The notes under the pieces: generated by a model
The model's input: only the letters and a program-made list of their open reading frames with translations
The model's database searches: none
What the model was told of the DNA's origin: nothing
Shown here: positions 7,621 to 15,572 of the stretch, piece after piece
Position numbering within the stretch: the stretch's first letter is position 1
Layout of the letters: each line of letters starts with the position of its first letter
From: Xylophilus ampelinus
GTDB taxonomy: Bacteria; Pseudomonadota; Gammaproteobacteria; Burkholderiales; Burkholderiaceae_C
Direction: 5' to 3'
NCBI RefSeq assembly: GCF_901875635.1
Contig: NZ_CABFMN010000011.1
Coordinates: 1 to 64,000, forward strand
Length of the DNA stretch: 64,000 nucleotides
Position numbers and translations under genes: made by a program

Positions 7621-7833
7621 CTACGCTTTGCGGATGAGCCCGAGTGCGATGCCCAGGACGTAGCCCAACATGAAGGCGGTCAGGACAGCGCCGAAGCCCA
7701 TCGCGTAGACCTTCGTGAAGGTGGCGGGTGTCACACCCATGCCGGGCAGGTCGATGGTTTCGGCGAACGTGACGGCCTGCACGCTTTCAGGCGGGCAGGG
7801 GTTCGCTTCAACGGTGCAGACGAGGTAGCGCAT
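7621..7833 (-). CDS. 70-residue phage membrane protein
   Basis: Starts MRYLVCTVEANPCP with two cysteines in a short polar N-terminus, then a strong membrane segment at about residues 42-64 and a basic end LIRKA. Its start overlaps the stop of the zinc-ribbon gene (TGATG). Conserved position between the replication gene and the coat gene suggests a minor virion or assembly protein; I do not recognise a named family. Confidence 0.7.
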   Translation of the reverse strand: MRYLVCTVEANPCPPESVQAVTFAETIDLPGMGVTPATFTKVYAMGFGAVLTAFMLGYVLGIALGLIRKA

Positions 7834-7988
7834 CAGGCAAGCGGGTAGATGTCATCCACCTCGAACTGCGACCCGCAATACGGGCAGTGAATGTGCTCGT
7901 CCTGCCCACCGAAGAACGACGCCCATTCGTCATAGCCGACGGTGTTGCCACAGTCGGGGCAATCGGCATCGGCCACATCGTTTTCCAT
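7833..7988 (-). CDS. 51-residue zinc-ribbon protein
   Basis: Starts MENDVADADCPDCG and contains CPDC and CPYC pairs about 21 residues apart, a typical single zinc ribbon, with an acidic remainder. GGAGGT stands close before the ATG at 7988 and overlaps the end of the 27-codon gene. It may bind nucleic acid or another protein; role unknown. The in-frame extension upstream to 8072 is shadow of the 27-codon gene. Confidence 0.72.
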   Translation of the reverse strand: MENDVADADCPDCGNTVGYDEWASFFGGQDEHIHCPYCGSQFEVDDIYPLA

Positions 7989-7990
7989 GA

Positions 7991-8074
7991 CTACCTCCTG
8001 AACAGTTGAAAGAGCAGGCCGACGAGGCGGCTTGCGATGGAGCCGACGAAGCGGCGGAAGAAGTAGCGCCACAT
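7991..8074 (-). CDS. 27-residue phage peptide
   Basis: Reads MWRYFFRRFVGSIASRLV then GLLFQLFRR: an Arg/aromatic start and one short hydrophobic span between basic ends. Its ATG overlaps the TGA of the replication gene (TGATG), and its last codons hold the Shine-Dalgarno of the next gene. Size and charge pattern resemble small filamentous-phage virion proteins such as gpIX. Evidence is positional; no homology can be claimed. Confidence 0.55.
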   Translation of the reverse strand: MWRYFFRRFVGSIASRLVGLLFQLFRR

Positions 8075-8997
8075 CAGTGCACAGTCACACCGTGTGGGCG
8101 CACCCACGAGAAGGGACCGGCCGCCTCGATGGCTCGCGGCTGTACGCGCACGCGAGTAAAGCTGCTGTAACCGCCGCCCGTTGGTGCCCATTCAGACTGG
8201 ACAAACTCGCCTGTCTGAGCATTGAGGTAGCCGCCTCCCTTCGCAGGCTTGAAGGGGTCGTTGATCGAAGCGTTGCCCTGCACATAAGCAGGCCAAAGAG
8301 CCCAACGCTTGATAGCAGCGCCCACAGCGCAAAGGCCGCCGACGCCGTGAATTCGTGCACCACGGGGGAACCCCCTTACGTTCTTGCTATCCGCCTTCTT
8401 GGCGTAGCTCATGAGGTAGGCCACCGGAGCGCGGCCCTTCTCGGTGTTGGTGAAGCCGTGCGGCCACCAGCCTTTGCGGTCTGCCTGTGGCATCGACACA
8501 CCGGCCGGGAGGAAGAAGATGGCGTGGTAGTGGATGACGCCCCGCCCCTCGCCGTCTTCACGCCGCTTGCCGTCTTGGAGCTCACCGACCCACACGTAGC
8601 GCAGCTTCTCGCCAGGGCAGCGTTCCTTGAACCATGCCCGCACGTGACGGATGTAGTCGCTGATATGCCGCGGGCGCCAATCGGCATTGGTGCCGCGATA
8701 CGTGAGGGTGACCATCACGTTGTTCTCTGCCGGCGTGTGCGACAGGTTCAACAGGCACTTCGAACCGATGCCAACTGCCTTGCGCAGCCGGGTGATACGC
8801 GCCTGGGCGCGGTCAATGGTGATGCAGCGTTCGGCCCAGGCTACCGCCGTCGGGACCGAACGCTTCAATGCAAAACCACTTGTTGATTCTGAGACAAGCC
8901 CGCGCGCTGCGCGCGCTTCCTGCTCTGACCACGCGGCAGCGAATCGCGCTTGCGATTGCTGGCGCAAAGCTTCGAACTGGGCGATGCTGGCGATCAT
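8074..8997 (-). CDS. Rolling-circle replication initiator (HUH endonuclease)
   Basis: 307 residues from ATG 8997. Motifs in order: VTLTY (about 96-100), the metal-binding HYH (156-158) in VIHYHAIFFLP, and a tyrosine/lysine motif YLMSYAKK (194-201). This is the HUH nicking-enzyme layout; the product is expected to nick the double-stranded replicative form and start rolling-circle synthesis, as gpII does. The start overlaps the stop of a 45-codon gene by four bases. The open frame upstream to 9060 lies in that gene and is rejected. Confidence 0.9.
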   Translation of the reverse strand: MIASIAQFEALRQQSQARFAAAWSEQEARAARGLVSESTSGFALKRSVPTAVAWAERCITIDRAQARITRLRKAVGIGSKCLLNLSHTPAENNVMVTLTYRGTNADWRPRHISDYIRHVRAWFKERCPGEKLRYVWVGELQDGKRREDGEGRGVIHYHAIFFLPAGVSMPQADRKGWWPHGFTNTEKGRAPVAYLMSYAKKADSKNVRGFPRGARIHGVGGLCAVGAAIKRWALWPAYVQGNASINDPFKPAKGGGYLNAQTGEFVQSEWAPTGGGYSSFTRVRVQPRAIEAAGPFSWVRPHGVTVH

Positions 8998-9131
8998 GCT
9001 GCAACGTCCTCGATGCGGACTTGCCAGCCGTTGTTCGCCATGTCCTCGATGAAAACGCACCAGACCTCGTAGACGACGAAGCCCTCAGCGGTGGACCCAT
9101 CGGGAAAGGTGACATGCGCAAAGTGCCTCAT
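8994..9131 (-). CDS. 45-residue phage protein
   Basis: Starts MRHFAHVTFPDGS and ends WQVRIEDVAA; a small acidic protein with alternating hydrophobic residues that could form a beta-rich fold. It begins with an ATGA overlap with the upstream 51-codon gene and ends with an ATGA overlap with the replication gene, so it sits in a coupled chain. Function unknown. Confidence 0.65.
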   Translation of the reverse strand: MRHFAHVTFPDGSTAEGFVVYEVWCVFIEDMANNGWQVRIEDVAA

Positions 9132-9283
9132 GCCATGTACCCGATGAGGTAGGCCGCGTCACGGCGCAGCTTGGCGTCCTGCTCAGCGAACGCGGGATGG
9201 GCAGGGCCACCGGCCGCGCTGATTTCGTCCTGCCAGTTGCACCAGTGCATCAGGCGCAGGAACTCGCGGGCGGTGCGGCTCAT
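9128..9283 (-). CDS. 51-residue phage protein
   Basis: Starts MSRTAREFLRLMHWCNW and ends AAYLIGYMA; predicted mostly helical, soluble. It overlaps the upstream 64-codon gene and the downstream 45-codon gene by four bases each. Function unknown; its place between the ssDNA-binding and replication genes suggests a replication or control role. Confidence 0.65.
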   Translation of the reverse strand: MSRTAREFLRLMHWCNWQDEISAAGGPAHPAFAEQDAKLRRDAAYLIGYMA

Positions 9284-9474
9284 AGCGACTCGCCGAACAG
9301 CGGAATGCCGTTCGCCATGAACTGCAGATCGATGGCGACCTGCCCATGCTCGACGGTGGCACTCACGGAGAGGCCATCGACCTGCATGTCTTCGTACTCC
9401 CGGAGCAACGCGAGCAGCGACCCTTCGAGGTTCGCGAGTCGCGCGTGGCTCAGTGCCTCGGGCGAATGGGACAT
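9280..9474 (-). CDS. 64-residue phage protein
   Basis: Starts MSHSPEALSHARLANLEG at ATG 9474, ten bases after the ssDNA-binding protein gene, and ends with an ATGA overlap. An N-terminal helix (residues 8-28) is followed by a short beta-rich part (VSATVEHGQVAIDLQF). I do not recognise the family. Confidence 0.7.
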   Translation of the reverse strand: MSHSPEALSHARLANLEGSLLALLREYEDMQVDGLSVSATVEHGQVAIDLQFMANGIPLFGESL

Positions 9475-9484
9475 GGTGGCCCCC

Positions 9485-9793
9485 TCAGACAGCCTTCGGC
9501 GTGGCGCGGAGCGCGACGAGACGCGGAGCCACCGCAACGTTGCCGCGCGGGTCCACGTAAATGCTGGAGGGGGCCAACTGGTACTCGCCCACCGGGTAGA
9601 AGATGGCGGCGCCGTCGTTCTTGTCGCGGGGAAGGATGATTTCGACCTTCGTGGGATACGGGTCGGCGTTGCCGTCGCGGTCCGTCAGGTGCATCCAGAC
9701 GGTCTGGAACGAGAGGTGGTAGGGCTTGCCGGTCGCCTTGGCGTTGCCGGACTGTTCACGCACAGCGGTGCTGCTGACGGTGACACGGATCAT
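9485..9793 (-). CDS. Phage single-stranded DNA-binding protein (gpV analogue)
   Basis: 102-residue helix-destabilising protein of the filamentous-phage G5P type that coats newly made viral ssDNA before packaging. It opens MIRVTVSSTAVREQSG and has the aromatic/basic beta strands KPYHLSFQTVWMHL and VGEYQLAPSSIYVD expected of this OB-like fold. It is the first gene of the leftward phage operon; AGGAG lies before the ATG and a TTGACA -35 plus inverted repeats lie upstream. Confidence 0.88.
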   Translation of the reverse strand: MIRVTVSSTAVREQSGNAKATGKPYHLSFQTVWMHLTDRDGNADPYPTKVEIILPRDKNDGAAIFYPVGEYQLAPSSIYVDPRGNVAVAPRLVALRATPKAV

Positions 9794-9813
9794 GAGGTGG
9801 CTCCTGTAAAAGT

Positions 9814-9830
9814 CCTAACAGGTTGTTAGG
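9814..9830. promoter_or_regulatory. Operator-like inverted repeat 1
   Basis: CCTAACA-GGT-TGTTAGG, a perfect 7-bp palindrome with a 3-base centre, lies about 20 bases upstream of the ssDNA-binding protein gene in its expected leader. Likely a repressor or autoregulatory site. Confidence 0.6.
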
Positions 9831-9855
9831 TGCGCGGAGCATGCCTGCCGACCTT

Positions 9856-9887
9856 ACAGGCTGTCAAGTCGTTTCCTGACAGCCTGT
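9856..9887. promoter_or_regulatory. Operator-like inverted repeat 2 with leftward -35
   Basis: ACAGGCTGTCA (9856-9866) and TGACAGCCTGT (9877-9887) are perfect 11-bp inverted arms ten bases apart, centred between the divergent phage genes. The leftward TTGACA (9862-9867) overlaps one arm, and a rightward CTGACA (9876-9881) overlaps the other. Binding of the adjacent repressor would cover both divergent promoters, as in a lysogeny switch. Confidence 0.65.
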
Positions 9888-9919
9888 GATTAAATTCCTA
9901 CATCCACTCGGAGCCCACC

Positions 9920-10186
9920 ATGCAGACCACGATGCACCTCCTCCAGCGCGCACTCGCCGTCCAGAATCAAGCGCGGTGGGCGGACGCGCTCGACCTCTCC
10001 GACGCAACGTTGTCGCAGGCGAAGAAGCGCGGACGGTTGAGCCCCACGATTGCGGGAGCCATGGCAGCCGAGCTGGGCGAAGACCCGGCAGCGTGGATAT
10101 CGGTCGCAGCACTCGAAGCCGAGCCCGACACTGCGACGAAAAGAACCCTGCTCAAGCGCCTGAGCAGCAAGATTCAAAAACTCTAG
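9920..10186 (+). CDS. Phage repressor-like helix-turn-helix protein
   Basis: 88 residues; residues about 22-50 ([20 protein letters not shown]) look like a helix-turn-helix followed by a helical segment, with a basic C-terminus. GGAG precedes the ATG by six bases. It is divergent from the phage operon across paired inverted repeats, the arrangement of a phage immunity repressor. Its TAG is only two bases from the cyaY ATG, so the host gene now lies in its transcript. The exact family is uncertain. Confidence 0.75.
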   Translation: MQTTMHLLQRALAVQNQARWADALDLSDATLSQAKKRGRLSPTIAGAMAAELGEDPAAWISVAALEAEPDTATKRTLLKRLSSKIQKL

Positions 10187-10188
10187 TC

Positions 10189-10521
10189 ATGACCGACCCC
10201 GAGTACCTCGACCTTGCCGAAGCCGCACTGGCGGCCATCGAACAGGGCTGCGACCGCATCAATGAGGCGACCGACGCGGACATCGACAACCAGCGCGTGG
10301 GCGGCATGATCACGCTGACCTTCGCCAATCGCAGCCAGCTCGTGATCAACTTGCAGCCTCCGCTGCACGAGATCTGGCTGGCTGCGCGCACCGGCGGCTA
10401 CCACTACCGCCACGACGGCCGACAGTGGCTGGATACGAAGACGGGCGAGGAACTGTTCGAGAACCTGTCGCGCGAAGCGACCTTGCAGGCCGGCCTGCCG
10501 CTGCGCTTCACCGCGGCCTGA
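10189..10521 (+). CDS. cyaY: Iron-donor/frataxin-like protein CyaY
   Basis: 110-residue bacterial frataxin that binds iron and modulates Fe-S cluster assembly with IscS. Acidic N-terminal helix ([13 protein letters not shown], then DADID) and the beta-sheet block [30 protein letters not shown] are characteristic. The start is two bases after the phage repressor stop, so native promoter and leader appear lost or replaced. Normally it is divergent from lptM-lysA; the prophage separates them. It converges with mrcA. Confidence 0.93.
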   Translation: MTDPEYLDLAEAALAAIEQGCDRINEATDADIDNQRVGGMITLTFANRSQLVINLQPPLHEIWLAARTGGYHYRHDGRQWLDTKTGEELFENLSREATLQAGLPLRFTAA

Positions 10522-10554
10522 GCGGCGGTCGGGGGCGCGCGCGGGCGCCGGTCT

Positions 10555-12957
10555 TCAGTTGCGGAACATGTCGAGGATGCGGTTGCGCTCCTCGGTGCCC
10601 CCACCACCGCCGGCCGGCGCGGCATTCGGATCGGCCGTGGCCGGCGCTGCGGCCTCCACGCCCAGCGTCGACACGGCGCGGCCCGGCGTGTAGTCGTCGA
10701 AGTACCACTCGCCGCCGACCTGCACCACGCCCGGGGGCGGCGGCAGTTCGGCCACCGGCACGCCCTTGAGCGCGGTCTGCATGAAGCTGATCCAGATCGG
10801 CAGGCTCAGCCCGCCGCCGGTTTCGCGGTCGCCCAGCTTGCGCGGCGTGTCATAGCCCATCCACACGACCGCGGCGATCGTCGGCTGGAAGCCGGCGAAC
10901 CAGGCATCGAGCGAATCGTTGGTCGTGCCCGTCTTGCCGTACAGGTCGGTGCGCTTGAGCGTGGCCTGAGCCTTCGCCGCCGTGCCCCCACTGGCGACGG
11001 ACTGCAGCAGGCTGTCCATGATGAAGGCGTTGCGCTGCGGGATGGCGCGCATCGACTCGTTGAGCAGCGGGGGCTGCACGTCGACCAGCACCTTGTCCTT
11101 GTGGTCGGTGATCTTGGTGATGAGGTAGGGATTGACGCGGTAGCCGCCGTTGGCGAACACCGAATAGGCGGTGGCCATCTGCATGGGCGTGACCGAGCCC
11201 GCGCCCAGGGCCATGGGCAGGTAGGCCGGATGCTTCTCGCGTTCGAAGCCAAAATTGCCGATCCAGTCCTGCGCATAGCGCGTACCGATCGATTGCAGGA
11301 TACGGATCGACACCATGTTCTTCGACTTCATCAGCGCCCGGCGCAGCGACATGGGGCCTTCGAAGGTGCCGTCGTAGTTCTTGGGTTCCCACGGCTGGCC
11401 GCCTGTGGTGCCGGCGTCGAAGAACAGGGGGCCGTCATTTACCACGGTGCTGGGCATGAAGCCCTTCTCGAGTGCGGCCGAGTAGATGAAGGGCTTGAAG
11501 CTCGAGCCCGGCTGGCGCCAGGCCTGCGTGACGTGGTTGAACTTGTTCTTGCCGAAGTCGAAGCCGCCGACCAGCGCCTTCACGGCACCGTCGCGCGGGT
11601 CGAGCGCGACGAAGGCGCCTTCCACCTCGGGCAGTTGGGTGATCTCCCAGGTGTTCTTCGGCGTCTTGACCACGCGGATCACGGCGCCGCGGCGGATCTT
11701 GATGTTCGGCGGCGCCTTGTCGGACAGGCCGGACTGCGCGGGGCGCAGGCCTTCTCCCGTGATCTGCACCGCATCACCATTGGCGCGCACGGCGTCGATC
11801 TGCTTGGCGGTGGCCTTGAGCACCACGGCCGACATCACGTCGCCGTTGTCAGGGTGTTCGGCCAGTACGTCGTCGACGGCATCGTCGAGATCCTTGGGGT
11901 CATTGGGCAGGTCGATGAACTTCTCGGGGCCGCGATAGATCTGCCGGCGCTCGTAGTCCATGATGCCCTTGCGCAGGGCCGTGTAGGCCGCCGTCTGGTC
12001 GGCCGCGACGATCGAGGTGTAGACCTTCAGGCCGCGGGTGTAGGTGCTGTCGCCGTACTGGGCGTACATCAGCTGGCGCACCGTCTCGGCGATGTACTCG
12101 GCATGCAGGCGGCCCGGCTCCTGGCCGTCGCGCAGGTGGAGTTCTTCCTTGCGGGCGACTTCAGCCTCCTGCTCGGTGATGAAGCCGGCCTCGACCATGC
12201 GGTCGATGACGTAGAGCTGGCGTCCGCGCGCGCGCGACGGGTTGTTGACCGGGTTGTTGGCGCCCGGTGCCTTGGGCAGGCCCGCGAGCATGGCGGCCTG
12301 TGCGATGGTGATGTCCTTCAGCGGCTTGCCGAAGTAGGCCTCCGATGCTGCGGCAAAGCCGTAGGCGCGGTTGCCCAAGTAGATCTGGTTGAGGTAGATC
12401 TCGAAGATCTGGTCCTTCGTGAGTTGGTGCTCGAGCTTGAAGGTGAGCAGGATCTCGTAGATCTTGCGGGTGAGGGTCTTCTCGGAGCTCAGGTAGACGT
12501 TGCGGGCTACCTGCATCGAGATGGTCGACGCACCCTGGCTCTTGATGCGGTTGAGGTTGGCCAGGCCAGCGCGGACCACGCCCTTGTAGTCCACCCCGCC
12601 GTGCGTGTAGAAGCGAGCGTCCTCCGCGGCCAGCACGGCGTCCTTCATCACCTTTGGGATGGTCGAGATGGGGGTGAGGTTGCGGCGTTCCTCGCCGAAC
12701 TCGCCCATCAGCACGCCGTCGGAGGTGAACACCCGAAGCGGCAGCTTGGGACGGTAGTCCGCCAGATCGGACACATCAGGGAGGTTCGGATAGGCCACCG
12801 CCAGCGCCACCGCGACCACGGTCAGTGCCGACGCCAGCCCTGCCAGCAGAATCCCGGTCGTCCAGGCGAAGAAGCGCAGGAGCCAGGTCAGCAGGGTCGC
12901 GCGCTTCGGGGGAGGGGGGGTCTTTGCAGGCCCGGAGGCGCGCGGTGTGTCGGGCAT
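10555..12957 (-). CDS. mrcA: Penicillin-binding protein 1A
   Basis: 800-residue bifunctional peptidoglycan synthase. N-terminal cytoplasmic tail, one membrane anchor (about 20-55), a GT51 glycosyltransferase domain with EDARFYTHGG and a transpeptidase domain with the SxxK motif in PGSSFKPFIYS, SKN, and KTGTTNDSLDAWFAG. A C-terminal Ala/Pro/Gly-rich tail ends NRILDMFRN. The frame continues upstream to 13,173, but MPDTPRAS at 12,957 is the sensible start; the leader just before it is CT-rich with no clear Shine-Dalgarno. It is divergent from the pil operon. Confidence 0.95.
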   Translation of the reverse strand: MPDTPRASGPAKTPPPPKRATLLTWLLRFFAWTTGILLAGLASALTVVAVALAVAYPNLPDVSDLADYRPKLPLRVFTSDGVLMGEFGEERRNLTPISTIPKVMKDAVLAAEDARFYTHGGVDYKGVVRAGLANLNRIKSQGASTISMQVARNVYLSSEKTLTRKIYEILLTFKLEHQLTKDQIFEIYLNQIYLGNRAYGFAAASEAYFGKPLKDITIAQAAMLAGLPKAPGANNPVNNPSRARGRQLYVIDRMVEAGFITEQEAEVARKEELHLRDGQEPGRLHAEYIAETVRQLMYAQYGDSTYTRGLKVYTSIVAADQTAAYTALRKGIMDYERRQIYRGPEKFIDLPNDPKDLDDAVDDVLAEHPDNGDVMSAVVLKATAKQIDAVRANGDAVQITGEGLRPAQSGLSDKAPPNIKIRRGAVIRVVKTPKNTWEITQLPEVEGAFVALDPRDGAVKALVGGFDFGKNKFNHVTQAWRQPGSSFKPFIYSAALEKGFMPSTVVNDGPLFFDAGTTGGQPWEPKNYDGTFEGPMSLRRALMKSKNMVSIRILQSIGTRYAQDWIGNFGFEREKHPAYLPMALGAGSVTPMQMATAYSVFANGGYRVNPYLITKITDHKDKVLVDVQPPLLNESMRAIPQRNAFIMDSLLQSVASGGTAAKAQATLKRTDLYGKTGTTNDSLDAWFAGFQPTIAAVVWMGYDTPRKLGDRETGGGLSLPIWISFMQTALKGVPVAELPPPPGVVQVGGEWYFDDYTPGRAVSTLGVEAAAPATADPNAAPAGGGGGTEERNRILDMFRN

Positions 12958-12981
12958 GGAGGGAGGGAGGAGTGGCCGGTC

Positions 12982-12987
12982 ATTATA
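12982..12987 (-). promoter_or_regulatory. -10 box of mrcA
   Basis: A perfect TATAAT on the minus strand lies 25 bases before the mrcA ATG. No good -35 stands 16-18 bases upstream. Confidence 0.5.
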
Positions 12988-13198
12988 AAAAGCGGGCTTG
13001 TACAAACCGCCTCCGCTCCCGGTTGGGGCTAACGGCGTCAAATTGTGACCAAAGTGGCAATCGCCAGGGAAAGCCGTCAGCTTTTGACAACGATTGCCGT
13101 GGTCGCCGTCCCACAGGGCTTGGTTTTGCGCGCGCGCTGCTGATAGCATGCAACCACACGCAATTTTTGCCATTCGTTACAAACAGGCGGGATAGCTC

Positions 13199-14278
13199 TT
13201 GGTTGCCTTGGGTTCCTTGTTTCGTCGCCAGCCGGCGCCCCTGCTGGGCCTCGACGTCAGTTCCTCCAGCGTCAAGCTGGTCGAGTTGGCGCGCGACGCG
13301 GGCGGGAAGCTCGTGCTTGAGCGCTGCGCGATCGAGCCGCTGGAGCGCGGCTGGATCACCGATGGCAATGTCGAGAAATTCGACGAGGTGGCCGAGGCCG
13401 TCCGGCGGGTGGTCCGCAAGAGCGGCACGCGCACCAAGAACGCGGCCCTGGCATTGCCGCCCTCGGCGGTCATCACCAAGAAGATCATCCTGCCCGGGGG
13501 CATGAGCGAGCAGGAACTCGAATTGCAGGTCGAGTCGGAAGCAAACCAGTACATTCCCTTCTCGCTCGACGAAGTGAGCCTGGACTTCTGTGTCGTCGGG
13601 CCCAGTGCGGGCTCTTCGGAAGACGTCGAGGTCCTCATCGCCGCGTCGCGCAAGGAAAAGGTGCAGGACCGTCAAGGCCTGGCGGAGGCGGCGGGACTCA
13701 AGGCGTCGATCCTGGATGTGGAGTCCTTCGCGTCGCGCCTCGCGACCTCGCGCCTGATCGAGCAGTTGCCCGGCCAAGGCCAAGACGCCGTGGTGGCGCT
13801 GTTCGAAGTGGGTGCTTTCACCACCAGCATGCAGGTGTTGCGCAACCAGGAAGTGCTCTACGACCGTGACCAGGCCTTCGGCGGGGCACAGCTGACCCAG
13901 CTCATCGTTCGCCAGTATGGTTTTTCCGCCGAAGAGGCGGAATCGAAGAAGCGCAGCGGCGAACTGCCGGCGGACTACGCCGCCGGCGTGCTGAAGCCGT
14001 TCGTCGCCAGCATTGCGCAGGAAATCGCCCGTGCCCTGCAGTTCTTCTTCACGAGCACGCCGCACAACCGTGTGGACTACGTACTGCTGGCTGGCGGCTC
14101 GGCATCCCTGCCCGGATTGACCAGCGCCGTGACGCGCCAGACGTCCTTCGCCTGTTCGCTGGTCAATCCCTTCGAAGGCATGGCGTTCGGCGCCGGCGTG
14201 CGCGAGAAGAAGGTGCGCCGTGAAGCGCCTTCATACCTCACGTCCTGCGGCCTCGCCATGCGGAGGTTCCTGCAGTGA
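13199..14278 (+). CDS. pilM: Type IV pilus inner-membrane assembly protein PilM
   Basis: Actin-like ATPase that sits on the cytoplasmic side of the PilNO complex and aligns the pilus machine. 359 residues from TTG 13,199; another TTG at 13,208 gives GSLFRRQ and is equally possible. Motifs include LLGLDVSSSSVKLVEL (phosphate-binding strand) and VDYVLLAGGSASLPGL. First gene of pilMNOPQ, divergent from mrcA as in many betaproteobacteria; GTGA overlap with pilN. Confidence 0.95.
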   Translation: MVALGSLFRRQPAPLLGLDVSSSSVKLVELARDAGGKLVLERCAIEPLERGWITDGNVEKFDEVAEAVRRVVRKSGTRTKNAALALPPSAVITKKIILPGGMSEQELELQVESEANQYIPFSLDEVSLDFCVVGPSAGSSEDVEVLIAASRKEKVQDRQGLAEAAGLKASILDVESFASRLATSRLIEQLPGQGQDAVVALFEVGAFTTSMQVLRNQEVLYDRDQAFGGAQLTQLIVRQYGFSAEEAESKKRSGELPADYAAGVLKPFVASIAQEIARALQFFFTSTPHNRVDYVLLAGGSASLPGLTSAVTRQTSFACSLVNPFEGMAFGAGVREKKVRREAPSYLTSCGLAMRRFLQ

Positions 14279-14892
14279 TCCTCATCAACCTGTTGCCGCA
14301 CCGCGAAGCGGCACGCAAGCGCCGGCGCGAGAACTTCTACGCATCCCTTGGCGCTGCCGCGTTGATCGGTGGCCTGCTCGCGGGTGCCGGCTACGTGTGG
14401 CTTCAGACCCAGATCACCGAGCAGCAGTCCAAGAACGGCCTCCTGCAGGCCGAAATCAAGAAGCTCGACGACGAGATCAAGGAAATCTCAACGCTCCAGG
14501 CCGAAATCACCGCCCTGGGCGCACGCCAGCAGGCGGTCGAAGACCTGCAGGGCGATCGCAATCTGCCGGTGCACCTTCTCAATGAACTGGTGCGTCAACT
14601 GCCCGACGGCGTCTATCTGACCAGCATGAAGCAGGACAACCGCATCGTCACCCTGCAGGGGATGGCGCAGTCCAACGAGCGAGTGTCCGAACTGCTGCGC
14701 AACCTGGGCAACAGCAGTCCCTGGCTGGTGAAGCCGGAACTCGTGGAGATCACCGCCGCGACGGTGGCGCTTTCGCAGCGCGACCAGCGTCGTGTGGCGA
14801 ACTTCACGGTGCGTGTCGGCGTGAAGCGTCCGACCGACGACAAGAAGCCCGCGGGAGCCGGTGCCGCTGCCCAGCCGGGCGCGAAGGGTTGA
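14275..14892 (+). CDS. pilN: Type IV pilus assembly protein PilN
   Basis: 205 residues from GTG 14,275. Short cytoplasmic start ILINLLPHREAARKRR, the conserved PilM-binding motif, then a membrane segment and a periplasmic coiled coil (about 45-90) before a ferredoxin-like domain. Pairs with PilO. It ends in an Ala/Gly/Pro tail. Confidence 0.94.
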   Translation: MILINLLPHREAARKRRRENFYASLGAAALIGGLLAGAGYVWLQTQITEQQSKNGLLQAEIKKLDDEIKEISTLQAEITALGARQQAVEDLQGDRNLPVHLLNELVRQLPDGVYLTSMKQDNRIVTLQGMAQSNERVSELLRNLGNSSPWLVKPELVEITAATVALSQRDQRRVANFTVRVGVKRPTDDKKPAGAGAAAQPGAKG

Positions 14893-14894
14893 GC

Positions 14895-15572
14895 ATGGCC
14901 ACGCGACGCACTCCCTCGAAGGTGGACATTGCCGCGACGCTCCAGCGCACGGCCAACCAGTTCCGCGGACTCAACGCCAACGATCCGGCCAGCTGGCCGC
15001 CGGTACCGCGTTATGTGCTGTGCGCAGCCGTTGCGGCCCTCGTCGTCGTTGCCCTGTGGTTTGTCTGGCTGAACGGCGTCAACGACGAGCTCGAAGCCGA
15101 GCGTGGCAAGGAAACGGCCTTGCGCGCCGATTTTCAGAAGAAGGTGGCGCAGGCGGTGAATCTCGACATGCTGAAAAAGCAGCGTGAGCAGGTCCAGCAG
15201 TACGTGACGCTGCTCGAGAAGCAGTTGCCCAGCAAGGCGGAAATGGACGCCCTGCTCTCGGACATCAACCAGGCGGGCCTGGGGCGCAGCCTGCAGTTCG
15301 AGCTCTTCCGTCCAGGTCAGGTCGTGGTGCGCGATTACTACGCCGAGCTGCCCATCGCGGTGAAGGTTGCAGGCCGTTACCACGACATGGGTGCCTTCGT
15401 GGCGGACGTTGCCAACCTCTCGCGCATCGTGACGCTCAACAACCTTTCGATCGAGCCACAGAAGGACGGTGGCGGCCTGACGATGGACGCCACCGCGCGC
15501 ACCTACCGTTACCTGGACGCCGAGGAACAGGCCGCGCAGAAGAGGGCGACGGCTCAGGCGAACAAGAAATGA
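14895..15572 (+). CDS. pilO: Type IV pilus assembly protein PilO
   Basis: 225 residues from ATG 14,895; a TTG at 14,889 overlapping the pilN stop is possible but the ATG follows GAAGGG. N-terminal cytoplasmic stretch, one membrane segment (YVLCAAVAALVVVALWFVWL), coiled coil and periplasmic ferredoxin-like domain. Forms the inner-membrane alignment complex with PilN and PilP. Confidence 0.94.
   Translation: MATRRTPSKVDIAATLQRTANQFRGLNANDPASWPPVPRYVLCAAVAALVVVALWFVWLNGVNDELEAERGKETALRADFQKKVAQAVNLDMLKKQREQVQQYVTLLEKQLPSKAEMDALLSDINQAGLGRSLQFELFRPGQVVVRDYYAELPIAVKVAGRYHDMGAFVADVANLSRIVTLNNLSIEPQKDGGGLTMDATARTYRYLDAEEQAAQKRATAQANKK

Larger units (their letters stand above)
3081..10186 (-). mobile_element. 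Filamentous phage (inovirus-type) prophage
   Basis: About 7.1 kb, mostly read leftwards, with the inovirus order: ssDNA-binding protein, small genes, HUH replication initiator, tiny membrane proteins, major coat protein, large adsorption protein, gpVI-like DUF2523 protein, Zot/gpI. A repressor-like gene diverges at the right end; a serine recombinase and a small rightward gene lie at the left end. It splits lptM-lysA from cyaY, which are neighbours in relatives. No secretin gene (gpIV) is present. Exact ends are not proven: the left edge lies between 3050 and 3081 if the recombinase belongs to the phage, the right edge at 10,187-10,188. I see no long direct repeat at the ends. Confidence 0.88.

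Noticed and set aside
3684..10187. CTAGT at both prophage edges as att core
   Set aside because: Five bases match by chance easily and would leave the recombinase outside the phage; not enough to call attachment sites.
9886..10188. Upstream extension of cyaY in the same frame
   Set aside because: Overlaps the repressor gene in another frame and is Arg/Pro-rich; CyaY is about 106-110 residues in the family.
12958..13173. 72-codon upstream extension of mrcA
   Set aside because: Lacks a ribosome site and covers the TATAAT promoter region; the shorter start gives a normal PBP1A.
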